Positions 26,255 through 34,313 of a stretch of DNA of 64,000 nucleotides are shown here, piece by piece. A model generated the notes under the pieces. The model was not told the DNA's origin. It saw only the letters and a program-made list of their open reading frames with translations, and did not search any database. Every line of letters starts with the position of its first letter. Positions within the stretch are counted from its first letter, which is position 1. The position numbers were made by a program, and so were the translations under genes. The stretch lies in the NCBI RefSeq assembly GCF_003416895.1, contig NZ_QVIO01000010.1:62001-126000 (forward strand), in the 5' to 3' direction. This DNA comes from Duganella sp. BJB476 (GTDB taxonomy: Bacteria > Pseudomonadota > Gammaproteobacteria > Burkholderiales > Burkholderiaceae_D).

Positions 26255-27334
26255 TTACTTGGACGCGGCCTCTGCCGCCTGGGTGGCGAGACGGCGCTGG
26301 CGCACGGCGGCGGCCAGGCCGTGCAGTACTTGCACGCTACTGTCCCAGTCGATGCAGCCGTCGGTGACGGACTGGCCGTAGGTCAGCTCCTTGCCCGGCA
26401 CCAGATCCTGGCGGCCCGCCACCAGATGCGATTCGACCATCACGCCGACGATGCGGTTGTCGCCGCCCGCCACCTGGCGGCCGATGTCGGCGCACACCGG
26501 CACCTGGTTTTCCGGCTTCTTCGAGCTGTTGGCGTGCGAAGCGTCGATCATCAGGCGCGCCGCCAGGCCCTGGGCCGCGATCGCCTTGCAGGCTTCGTCG
26601 ACGCTGGCGGCGTCGTAGTTCGGCGCCTTGCCGCCGCGCAGGATGATGTGGCAGTCCTCATTGCCGTTGGTGGACACGATGGCCGAGTGGCCGCCCTTGG
26701 TCACCGACAGGAAATGGTGCGGCTGCGACGCCGCCTTGATCGCTTCGACCGCGATCTTGACGTTGCCGTCGGTGCCGTTCTTGAAGCCGACCGGGCACGA
26801 CAGGCCGGAAGCCAGCTCGCGGTGCACCTGCGATTCGGTGGTGCGGGCGCCGATCGCGCCCCAGCTGATCAGGTCGGCGATGTATTGCGGGCTGATCACG
26901 TCCAGGTATTCGGTGCCGGCAGGCAGGCCCAGCTCGTTGATGTCGCGCAGCAGTTCGCGCGCCATGCGCAGGCCGTCGTTGATGCGGAAGCTGCTGTCCA
27001 TGTACGGGTCGTTGATCATGCCCTTCCAGCCGACCGTGGTGCGCGGTTTTTCGAAGTAGACGCGCATGACGATTTCCAGGTCGCCCGCCAGTTCGCGGCG
27101 CAGCACCACCAGGCGGCGCGCGTATTCCATCGCCGCCTTGGGATCGTGGATCGAACACGGGCCGACCACCACCATCAGGCGGTCGTCCTGGCCGTGCAGG
27201 ATGCGGTGCAGCGCGATGCGGGCGTCGGCCGCGGTCTGCTCGGCGTTTTCGGTGCAGGCGAATTCGCGGATCAGATGGGACGGCGGTGTCAATTCCTTCA
27301 TTTCGCGGATGCGCAAATCATCGGTACGGGGCAT
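26255..27334 (-). CDS. aroG: 3-deoxy-7-phosphoheptulonate synthase (DAHP synthase, class I, AroG type)
   Basis: 359 residues, the normal class I-alpha length. It condenses phosphoenolpyruvate and erythrose-4-phosphate, the first step of the shikimate pathway. Clear motifs are V-V-V-G-P-C-S-I-H-D-P (metal-binding Cys near residue 59), Y-F-E-K-P-R-T-T-V-G-W-K-G, G-A-R-T-T-E-S-Q and I-D-A-S-H-A-N. It starts at ATG 27334 with GGAG 8 bases upstream. The gene lies behind a Phe/Tyr-rich leader peptide and terminator (27370-27566), so expression is probably governed by Phe/Tyr-tRNA charging. Whether the enzyme is Phe- or Tyr-inhibited cannot be told reliably from the sequence alone. Confidence 0.96.
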   Translation of the reverse strand: MPRTDDLRIREMKELTPPSHLIREFACTENAEQTAADARIALHRILHGQDDRLMVVVGPCSIHDPKAAMEYARRLVVLRRELAGDLEIVMRVYFEKPRTTVGWKGMINDPYMDSSFRINDGLRMARELLRDINELGLPAGTEYLDVISPQYIADLISWGAIGARTTESQVHRELASGLSCPVGFKNGTDGNVKIAVEAIKAASQPHHFLSVTKGGHSAIVSTNGNEDCHIILRGGKAPNYDAASVDEACKAIAAQGLAARLMIDASHANSSKKPENQVPVCADIGRQVAGGDNRIVGVMVESHLVAGRQDLVPGKELTYGQSVTDGCIDWDSSVQVLHGLAAAVRQRRLATQAAEAASK

Positions 27335-27369
27335 GCTGTTCTCCAGGTAATGAATCTAAAAGTCAGGGT

Positions 27370-27400
27370 AAAAAAAAACCGCCTCGGGAGGCGGTTTTTT
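27370..27400 (-). terminator. Attenuator terminator in the aroG leader
   Basis: On the minus strand CCGCCTC-CC-GAGGCGG (27394-27379) is flanked by six A and followed by nine T residues (27378-27370). It lies between the leader-peptide stop (27445) and the aroG ATG (27334). Its second arm GAGGCGG recurs inside the leader-peptide coding sequence, so the first arm can pair with either copy. Confidence 0.92.
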
Positions 27401-27444
27401 AGGAATTTGCAGGAACTCGTCTTTGCTTCTACGTGCACCGGCCG

Positions 27445-27510
27445 CTACTCCACCGCCTCGAGGTTGGAATCGCTAAAGTAAAAGTAGGTGGTAAAGAAGA
27501 AGCGGGTCAT
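27445..27510 (-). CDS. aroG leader peptide, Phe/Tyr-rich (21 residues)
   Basis: A short ORF from ATG 27510 to TAG 27445-27447 starts MTRFFFTTYFYF and ends SDSNLEAVE. Five Phe and two Tyr codons fall within ten codons (residues 4-12), the hallmark of a stalling leader peptide such as PheL. The last codons (CTC GAG GCG GTG, about 27462-27451) contain GAGGCGG, complementary to the first arm of the terminator at 27388-27394. A ribosome stalled on the Phe/Tyr codons would leave that segment free to form an antiterminator; one reaching the stop would cover it. It lies about 20 bases from the predicted transcription start. The ribosome-binding site is weak (CGGAA). Confidence 0.85.
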   Translation of the reverse strand: MTRFFFTTYFYFSDSNLEAVE

Positions 27511-27536
27511 GATGGTGTTCCGAAAGTATTGGAATG

Positions 27537-27566
27537 ACTATAACGCTATTGCCGACGGCTTGGCAA
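27537..27566 (-). promoter_or_regulatory. Promoter of the aroG leader
   Basis: On the minus strand TTGCCA (27566-27561), 18-base spacer, TATAGT (27542-27537). It is placed between the tldD stop and the leader peptide. Confidence 0.65.
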
Positions 27567-27602
27567 GTAGTTTATGGCTATAAGCTAATGCCGCCCCGCG
27601 CC

Positions 27603-29063
27603 TTACGCCGTGCCGCCGACGGTCACGCCGTCGATGCGCAGCGTCGGCTGGCCGACGCCCACCGGCACGCTCTGGCCTTCCTTGCCGCACACGCCCACGC
27701 CCGGATCCAGGCGCATGTCGTTGCCAATCATGGAGACGCGGTTCAGCACTTCCGGACCGTTGCCGATCAGGGTGGCGCCCTTGACCGGGTAGGTCACCTT
27801 GCCGTCCTCGATCATGTAGGCCTCGCTGGCCGAGAACACGAACTTGCCGTTGGTGATGTCGACCTGGCCGCCGCCGAAGTTGACCGCGTACAGGCCGTTC
27901 TTGACCGAGGCCAGAATCTCCGCCGGGTCCTTGTCGCCGCCCAGCATATAGGTGTTGGTCATGCGCGGCATCGGCAGGTGGGCGAACGATTCGCGGCGGG
28001 CGTTGCCGGTCACTGGCATCTTCATCAGGCGCGCGTTCATGGTGTCCTGGATGTAGCCTTTCAGGATGCCGTCCTCGATCAGCGTGGTGCACTGGGTCGG
28101 GTTGCCTTCATCGTCGATGTTGAGCGAGCCGCGGCGGTCGGCCAGCGTGCCGTCGTCCACCACCGTCACGCCCTTGGCGGCGACGCGCTCGCCGATCATG
28201 CCGGAGAAGGTCGACGAACCCTTGCGGTTGAAGTCGCCCTCGAGGCCGTGGCCGATCGCTTCGTGCAGCAGGATGCCGGGCCAGCCCGGTCCCAGCACGA
28301 CGGTCATCGGACCGGCCGGCGCCGGACGCGCGTCCAGGTTGACCACCGCCGATTTGACGGCGTCGGCCGCGTATTCTTCCAGCAGGGCGTCGCTGAAGTA
28401 GCCGTAGTCGTAGCGGCCACCGCCGCCGGACGAACCCATCTCGCGGCGGCCGTTCTGCTCGACGATCACCGTCAGCGACACGCGCACCAGCGGGCGGATG
28501 TCGGCCGCCAGCACGCCGTCGCTGCGCACTACCAGCACCACGTCGTATTCGCCGGCCAGGCTGGCCATCACCTGCACCACGCGCGGATCCTTGGCGCGCG
28601 CCATCTTCTCGATGCGCTCCAGCAGCTTGACCTTGGCGGTCGCGTCCAGCGAAGCCAGCGGATCGTTGGGCAGGTACAGCGAGCGGCCGCCGGTCGGCGT
28701 CATCGCACTGGCCACCTTGATCTTGCCGGCGCCGGCGCGAGCGATGGTGCGCGTGGCCGAGGCCGCATCCATCAGGGCCGCTTCCGAGATATCGTCCGAG
28801 TAGGCGAAGGCGGTCTTGTCGCCCGACACGGCACGCACGCCGACGCCCTGGTCGATCGAGAAACTGCCGGTCTTGACGATGCCCTCTTCCAGGCTCCAGC
28901 CTTCGTTCTTGGTGAACTGGAAATACAGGTCGGCGTAGTCGACCTTGTGGGTGAACATCGAGCCCAGCGTTTTGAGCAGCTTGGCTTCGTCCAGCCCGAA
29001 CGGCGTCAGCAGGATGTCGCGCGCCACGGCAAGGGTGGACAGATTCGGTTCAAATGGCTTCAT
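27603..29063 (-). CDS. tldD: Metalloprotease TldD
   Basis: 486 residues from the ATG at 29063 (MKPFEPNLSTLAVARDILL). TldD is the catalytic subunit of the TldD/TldE zinc protease that degrades unfolded peptides and matures microcin-type peptides. The metal-binding helix H-E-A-I-G-H-G-L-E-G-D is near residue 263, with conserved G-S-S-G-G-G-G-R-Y-D-Y-G-Y-F upstream of it. It follows the nitrilase gene by 53 bases in a yhdP-nit-tldD operon. The partner tldE/pmbA is not in this window. Confidence 0.96.
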   Translation of the reverse strand: MKPFEPNLSTLAVARDILLTPFGLDEAKLLKTLGSMFTHKVDYADLYFQFTKNEGWSLEEGIVKTGSFSIDQGVGVRAVSGDKTAFAYSDDISEAALMDAASATRTIARAGAGKIKVASAMTPTGGRSLYLPNDPLASLDATAKVKLLERIEKMARAKDPRVVQVMASLAGEYDVVLVVRSDGVLAADIRPLVRVSLTVIVEQNGRREMGSSGGGGRYDYGYFSDALLEEYAADAVKSAVVNLDARPAPAGPMTVVLGPGWPGILLHEAIGHGLEGDFNRKGSSTFSGMIGERVAAKGVTVVDDGTLADRRGSLNIDDEGNPTQCTTLIEDGILKGYIQDTMNARLMKMPVTGNARRESFAHLPMPRMTNTYMLGGDKDPAEILASVKNGLYAVNFGGGQVDITNGKFVFSASEAYMIEDGKVTYPVKGATLIGNGPEVLNRVSMIGNDMRLDPGVGVCGKEGQSVPVGVGQPTLRIDGVTVGGTA

Positions 29064-29116
29064 GATGGTGTCTTTTAAGAATGTGGTGCAATTGTAGCGG
29101 AGTTCACATGCGCCGT

Positions 29117-29914
29117 TTACATCGTTCTGTGCTTGAGCGCCGGCAGGCTCTGGCGCACGCTGTCCATGAACATCAGGTCGATGTCGCCGTGGACCACGCC
29201 CTCGCCCTCGGCCAGCACGGCCTTGACCGCGCCCCACGGGTCGATCAGCATGCTGTGGCCCCAGGTGCGGCGGCCGTTCGGATGGTTGCCGCCTTGGGCC
29301 GCCGCCAGCACATAGCACTGGTTTTCGATGGCGCGCGCGCGCAGCAGGATTTCCCAGTGCGCATGGCCGGTGGTGTAGGTGAACGCGGCCGGCACGACGA
29401 TCAGCGACACCGGCCCCATGGCGCGGTACAGCTCGGGGAAGCGCAGGTCGTAGCAGACCGACATGCCGACCTTACCGAACGGCGCCTCGAACACGCCGAC
29501 ATGTTGGCCCGGCACGATGGTCTTCGATTCGTTGTACGACTCGGTGCCCTTGGTGAAGCCGAACAGGTGGATCTTGTCGTAGCGGCCCACGTGCTCGCCC
29601 TGCGGGTTGTAGACCAGCGTGGTGTTGATGACTTTTTCCGGATCGTCGGACGCCAGCGGCAAGGTGCCGCCGATCAGCCAGATCTCCAGCTCGCGCGCCA
29701 GCGCGGACATGAAGTCCTGGATCGGTCCCTGGCCCAGCGGCTCGGCGACCGCGACCTTGTCGCTGTCCTGCAAACCCATGATGGCCCAGTATTCCGGCAG
29801 CAGCACCAGCGTGGCGCCGGCCTCGGCGGCCTGCTTGACCAGGCGGCGCGCGGTGGCGATATTTTCCGTCACGGACGGCGAGGAAATCATTTGTACTGCG
29901 GCGACTGTATTCAT
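29117..29914 (-). CDS. Carbon-nitrogen hydrolase, Nit1/Nit2-like (probable deaminated-glutathione amidase)
   Basis: 265 residues from the ATG at 29914. The nitrilase-superfamily triad is visible: Glu41 in L-L-P-E-Y-W, Lys in Y-D-K-I-H-L-F near residue 110, and Cys in S-V-C-Y-D-L-R-F-P-E near 150. The H-L-F and C-Y-D-L-R-F-P-E context matches the Nit branch, which hydrolyses deaminated glutathione, a metabolite-repair reaction; an omega-amidase activity is the alternative. It sits 23 bases after yhdP and 53 before tldD, a standard betaproteobacterial trio. Confidence 0.9.
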   Translation of the reverse strand: MNTVAAVQMISSPSVTENIATARRLVKQAAEAGATLVLLPEYWAIMGLQDSDKVAVAEPLGQGPIQDFMSALARELEIWLIGGTLPLASDDPEKVINTTLVYNPQGEHVGRYDKIHLFGFTKGTESYNESKTIVPGQHVGVFEAPFGKVGMSVCYDLRFPELYRAMGPVSLIVVPAAFTYTTGHAHWEILLRARAIENQCYVLAAAQGGNHPNGRRTWGHSMLIDPWGAVKAVLAEGEGVVHGDIDLMFMDSVRQSLPALKHRTM

Positions 29915-29937
29915 GGCTGTCCCGTTCAACGAGTTGA

Positions 29938-32900
29938 TCACTGCGCGCCCTTGGCAGGCGGTTCCACTTTGGAGGCATCGAGCTTGGTCACCACCGGCGC
30001 CTTCCACGGCCCGGTGACCTGCATATGATAGGTCAAGGCCTTCATCACCGGCGCGCTGAGGAACAGCTGCGCCAGGAAACTGCCCAGGCCGATCACAGGA
30101 TTGACGGCCAGCGCGTACACCAGCGGCGCCGTGCCCAGATTCACTTCCGGTATCACCACCACATGCAGGTTGGTGGTTTCGTTGGCGATGTCGGCGCTGC
30201 CGTCCATCAGCACGGTGGCGGCGACGCCGTGCATTTTCAAGTTGTCGGTCTTGGCGATGCCGTGGTTGATGGCGGCGTTGGCGGTGATGCCGTCGAAGGC
30301 CAGCCCTTCCGAAAACACATCGTGGAAATCCAGCTTGAGCAGGCGCGGCAAGGCTTGCAGGCTGAGCACGCCGAGCAGCTTGGCGGCGCCCGGATCCTGC
30401 TTCAGGAACTGGCCTTTTTCCACGTTCAGCTTGATGTCGCCGGACAGGCTGGGCAGGTCCAGCGAATACGGCAAGCCCTTCCAGGCGATGTCGCCGTTGA
30501 GCGTGCCCTTGCCGTTGCGCAGCGTGCCGGCGAAGCCGAAGCGGTCCAGCAGCTTGCCGGCGTCGGCGATGTCGAGATTGAAGTTCAGGCTGGTGGTGTG
30601 GGCGCCGTCCTTGGTGACCCATTTGCCGGTGCCCTTGAGCTCGCCATCCGGGTTGGCCAGCGACAGCTTGCCGATGCGCCATTCGCGCGCGTTCGGCAAC
30701 TGCGCATTGCTCGCCTGCAGTTCCAGCCGGCCCAGCTGCTTGTTGAACAGGTCGAAGCGCTCGACCACCACGTCCAGCGCCGGGATGGTGGCGGCCGCGC
30801 TCTTGCCGTCCAGCAGATCCTGCACATCCTTAGACGCCGATTCCTGGATCACCAGCGACGACAGGCGCGCCGTCACCTTGCCCAGGCCCTGGCCGGTGGA
30901 CGGCTCGCTCCAGGTCACATAGCCGTTGGCCTGGCTGGAATCGACGCTGGCCTGCCACACCGATTTCTGGCGGCTGACGCCAACCACCACGTTCTCCAGT
31001 TTGCGGTCGCCGATCACCAGTTCGCTGGCGCGCGCGGCGATGGTGTCGGGCATCACATATTGGGCCACATCGGTGGCGTCCGCCGCCGACGGTGCTGCGG
31101 ACGGCTCGGCCTTGCCGGCGATCTCGCTGCCGAAGTCCAGCCAGTTGTCGACGTTCAGCGCGCGCAGACTGATGTTGAAGGACATGCCGCTGTCCGGCTC
31201 CGGCGCCGGCGCGTTGACGCCGATGCCGCCGCGCACCAACTTCCACGGCGTCTTGCCGATTTTCTGGCGCTGGTAGCGCGCGTTGATATTGCTGCCGAGG
31301 GCGATGCGCATGTCGTCATGCACGGCGCCGGCGGCGTCCGGCGTCAGCGCGCTGCTGAGCACGAAGCGCACCGGCAGCGCATCCGGCGCGGCCTTCCTGA
31401 CCGGCGCCGGCAGTTCGATGCCGAGGCCGTTCAGCGTGGAGTCCACCGCCACCACCACCTGGTGATCGCGCGCCGTGATCGTGCCGGTGTAGCGCGTGCC
31501 GCCCGAGAAGTGGCTGGCCAGGCGCTGCATGGCCGGCATCGGATAGGTCTTGCGGAAGCCGTCGGCCGTCATCGCGCCGGCCAGCTTGACGACGATGGCG
31601 TTGTCCTTCTGGCTGCCGCCGGTGATGCTGACCGGTCCGCCGAGGAAGTTGCCCGACAACTGGTTCAGGTTGACGCCGTGCTCGTTGAACTCGATCTTGC
31701 CCTGCGACGCCTGCACCGGCGGCAAGTCGTTCATCAGCGTGATGTCGTTGCTGGCCAGTTGCAGCGCGCCCTGCACCTTGGCGTCGATCAGGTGCGACAG
31801 CGGCAGGCGCAGGCTCAGCGCCAGCTTGGCGTTGCCGCTGGCCTGGGTTTCGTCGGTGAAGTGCGAGATCCATTCCAGCACCGGGCTGACGCTCATGTAC
31901 TTGAGGAATTCCTGCATGGGCCCGGCGGCGTTGCCGTCGATTTCCAGCATCGCATCGTGGATCATCAAATCGGGGATCACCGCCTTCACGCCGGACAGCG
32001 CGACGCCGGCGGTGGTGGCGGTGTCGCCGCGGATTTCCATGCGGGCGCGGTCGAACACGAAGCTGCCCTTGATGTGCTCGGCCTGCGGCCACAGCGGCAG
32101 CGGCTTGCCATCCTTGCCCAGCTCCCTGCCGTCGTGCAGGAAGTGACTAGGCGAATAATTGAGCTTGCCCTCGCTCAGCTTGCCGGCCACGCGGAATTCG
32201 CCGCGCGCCTTGTCGGCGCCGCTGTCGCCATGGAAGGGGAAGTGCGCCAGGTCGCCGCGCAGGCGCAGCGTGACGTCGCTGGCGACGCCGCCCTCGAGCG
32301 CGCCGGTCAGCCAGGCGCGCAGGTCGTGCGGGGTCTGCATCGGCAGGTAGTTGTCGATGCGGTTCAGCTGGAAGCCGTTCAGCGTGCCGGTCAGGTCGAC
32401 ATTGCCGGCGCCCTTGCCGGCCAGCGGCATCTTGTGCGAGCCTTGCAGCGTGCCGCTCAGGCCGTTTTGCAGGAAGTCCATGCTGTCGATCTGGAACAGC
32501 AGCTGATTGTCCGGTTCGAACGACCAGCGCGCCTTCAGGTTCAGGTGGTCGAACGGCATCGACGGTTCGCTGAAGTAGTCCGGCATCTGCAGCACCAGCT
32601 GGGTCGAGGCCAGGCTGAAGCTGCCGCCCTTTTCGGTGGCGTCGATGGCGCCGGTCAGGTTGTCGAAGCCGGGGATGGCGGGCAAGGCGGCGCTGGCCGG
32701 CGACTTGGCGGTCCTGGCCTGCGCCAGGCGCGGCGGCTGCGGCTTCAGGCCCAGTCCCACCAGGTCGCCCTTGACGCGGTAGGACTGCAAGGCCGGATAC
32801 GCGCCCTGCCATTCGGCGGAAAAATTTTGCAGCAGGCCGCGCGGCGCAAAATCGGCCAGCAGCTTGCGCTGGTGCTCGCTCAGCGGCAGGCGCTCGGCCA

Positions 32901-34134
32901 GGCCGGCCATGGTTTGCAGGTCCAGCTGGCGGGCGCGGATTTCATAGCGCTCCGGCTTGGCGCCGCTGGCGACGGTGTAGTGTTCGGACAGCGAGGTCGG
33001 CGCCATCAGCAGGCCGTCGCTGGTGGTCAAGGTCAGGTTGGTCAGCTCGACGCTGTGGCCCAGCGCGCCGAAGCGCGGGCGCACGGCGCCCTTCTTGACC
33101 AGCGGCGCGGTGGCGGACAGCTCTTCGCGGGCGGCGATGCGGCCGCTGAGCTGGCGCAGGTCCAGCAGCGGCAGTTCCTTGCCGAGCACGGCGGAAACGT
33201 CGCGCAGGCCGACGTCGGCGGTGAAGCCGGTCACGCGCGACTGGTCGATGCCGACCCAGGCGCGCAGCGAACCGCCGCCGCTGTTGAGCTCGAACGGGAA
33301 GTCCAGCCAGGGCTTCCAGGCCAGCAGGTCGGTGCCGCGCACGTCGGCGTACAGCTCGCCCTTCCACATCGACAGGTTGGACACGCGCGCGCCGAAGGCC
33401 GGATGGCTGAAGTCGGCGCGCACGTCGAGCGGTGCGGCCAGCGTGGCCGGCGGCGTCGCCTTCAGCGCCAGCTGGTGATGCAGCCACTGGTTGCGCAGCA
33501 GGATGTTGACGCCATCCAGCGCCAGCGGCGGCGCGCTGCGCTGCAGGTCGGTCCATTGCAGGCGGCCTTCGCGGATGACAATCTCGCGCTGCGCCAGCAG
33601 CCAGTCGGCGCCGCGGCCGTCGCTGGGCTTGTGCGGGTCGATGTAGATGCCAGCCACCAGCAGGCGGCCGTCGGCTTCGCGCCGCACGTCGAGCTCGGGG
33701 CGCACCAGTTCCAGCGATTCGAAGCGCACGGCGCCGGCCAGCACGCTCCACCACGACAAGGTGGCCGACACGCTCGGCAGCATCAGCGCCGGCTGGCCCT
33801 GCTGGTCGTGCAGCACCACGTCGCCCAGGAACAGGTTGGGACGCAGGCCGGTCCAGGAAGCGTAGATGCGGGAAATGGTGACGCGGTTGCCGACCGCGCC
33901 GCTGGCCAGGCGCTCGATATCGCCCTTGTAGTGGTCGATATTCGGCAGCACCACGTAACGCAGCGTCAGGAACAGGATGGCGAAGGCGAAATACAGCAGC
34001 AGGAACAGCTTCAGCGTGAAGCCCAGCACATGATGGCTGGCCAGGTTACAGATGCGATAGGCGGCACGCAGCCGGTGCCAGCGCGCAGCCAAAGGGCCCT
34101 CGCCTGTCACAGTCTCCTCTTCTGGTTTTTGCAT
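29938..34134 (-). CDS. yhdP: YhdP-family AsmA-like envelope phospholipid transport protein
   Basis: 1398 residues from the ATG at 34134; the codon just before is TTG and is not needed. One membrane helix lies near residues 38-62 (L-K-L-F-L-L-L-Y-F-A-F-A-I-L-F-L-T), with the remainder in the periplasm. The long repetitive beta region and the C-terminal block (D-V-F-S-E-G-L-A-F-D through V-P-E-V-N-L-G-T-A-P-type motif) match YhdP, an AsmA-clan bridge moving phospholipids to the outer membrane together with TamB and YdbH. Length fits the family (about 1270 in E. coli, longer in betaproteobacteria). First gene of the yhdP-nit-tldD operon and divergent from glnE. Confidence 0.93.
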   Translation of the reverse strand: MQKPEEETVTGEGPLAARWHRLRAAYRICNLASHHVLGFTLKLFLLLYFAFAILFLTLRYVVLPNIDHYKGDIERLASGAVGNRVTISRIYASWTGLRPNLFLGDVVLHDQQGQPALMLPSVSATLSWWSVLAGAVRFESLELVRPELDVRREADGRLLVAGIYIDPHKPSDGRGADWLLAQREIVIREGRLQWTDLQRSAPPLALDGVNILLRNQWLHHQLALKATPPATLAAPLDVRADFSHPAFGARVSNLSMWKGELYADVRGTDLLAWKPWLDFPFELNSGGGSLRAWVGIDQSRVTGFTADVGLRDVSAVLGKELPLLDLRQLSGRIAAREELSATAPLVKKGAVRPRFGALGHSVELTNLTLTTSDGLLMAPTSLSEHYTVASGAKPERYEIRARQLDLQTMAGLAERLPLSEHQRKLLADFAPRGLLQNFSAEWQGAYPALQSYRVKGDLVGLGLKPQPPRLAQARTAKSPASAALPAIPGFDNLTGAIDATEKGGSFSLASTQLVLQMPDYFSEPSMPFDHLNLKARWSFEPDNQLLFQIDSMDFLQNGLSGTLQGSHKMPLAGKGAGNVDLTGTLNGFQLNRIDNYLPMQTPHDLRAWLTGALEGGVASDVTLRLRGDLAHFPFHGDSGADKARGEFRVAGKLSEGKLNYSPSHFLHDGRELGKDGKPLPLWPQAEHIKGSFVFDRARMEIRGDTATTAGVALSGVKAVIPDLMIHDAMLEIDGNAAGPMQEFLKYMSVSPVLEWISHFTDETQASGNAKLALSLRLPLSHLIDAKVQGALQLASNDITLMNDLPPVQASQGKIEFNEHGVNLNQLSGNFLGGPVSITGGSQKDNAIVVKLAGAMTADGFRKTYPMPAMQRLASHFSGGTRYTGTITARDHQVVVAVDSTLNGLGIELPAPVRKAAPDALPVRFVLSSALTPDAAGAVHDDMRIALGSNINARYQRQKIGKTPWKLVRGGIGVNAPAPEPDSGMSFNISLRALNVDNWLDFGSEIAGKAEPSAAPSAADATDVAQYVMPDTIAARASELVIGDRKLENVVVGVSRQKSVWQASVDSSQANGYVTWSEPSTGQGLGKVTARLSSLVIQESASKDVQDLLDGKSAAATIPALDVVVERFDLFNKQLGRLELQASNAQLPNAREWRIGKLSLANPDGELKGTGKWVTKDGAHTTSLNFNLDIADAGKLLDRFGFAGTLRNGKGTLNGDIAWKGLPYSLDLPSLSGDIKLNVEKGQFLKQDPGAAKLLGVLSLQALPRLLKLDFHDVFSEGLAFDGITANAAINHGIAKTDNLKMHGVAATVLMDGSADIANETTNLHVVVIPEVNLGTAPLVYALAVNPVIGLGSFLAQLFLSAPVMKALTYHMQVTGPWKAPVVTKLDASKVEPPAKGAQ

Positions 34135-34313
34135 CAATAAGCTAATAAATCAGGCCATGCGTCAAATAAATCGCTAAACTCGGTTTCAAGCTTTTATGCC
34201 TGCGCAGCAATTCTACCGCAAGCCCTGCGCCAACCAGCGCCGCTTAGGGCGGGTCCGCGCCGGTTTTACATGCTTTACATGCTGTTACCGACTAACTTGT
34301 TTGAGGAAACACG

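Noticed and set aside
30025..34140. Open frame of 1371 codons on the plus strand
   Set aside because: It is antisense to yhdP, has His/Gln/Arg/Ala-rich composition typical of antisense frames in GC-rich DNA, and no family motif.
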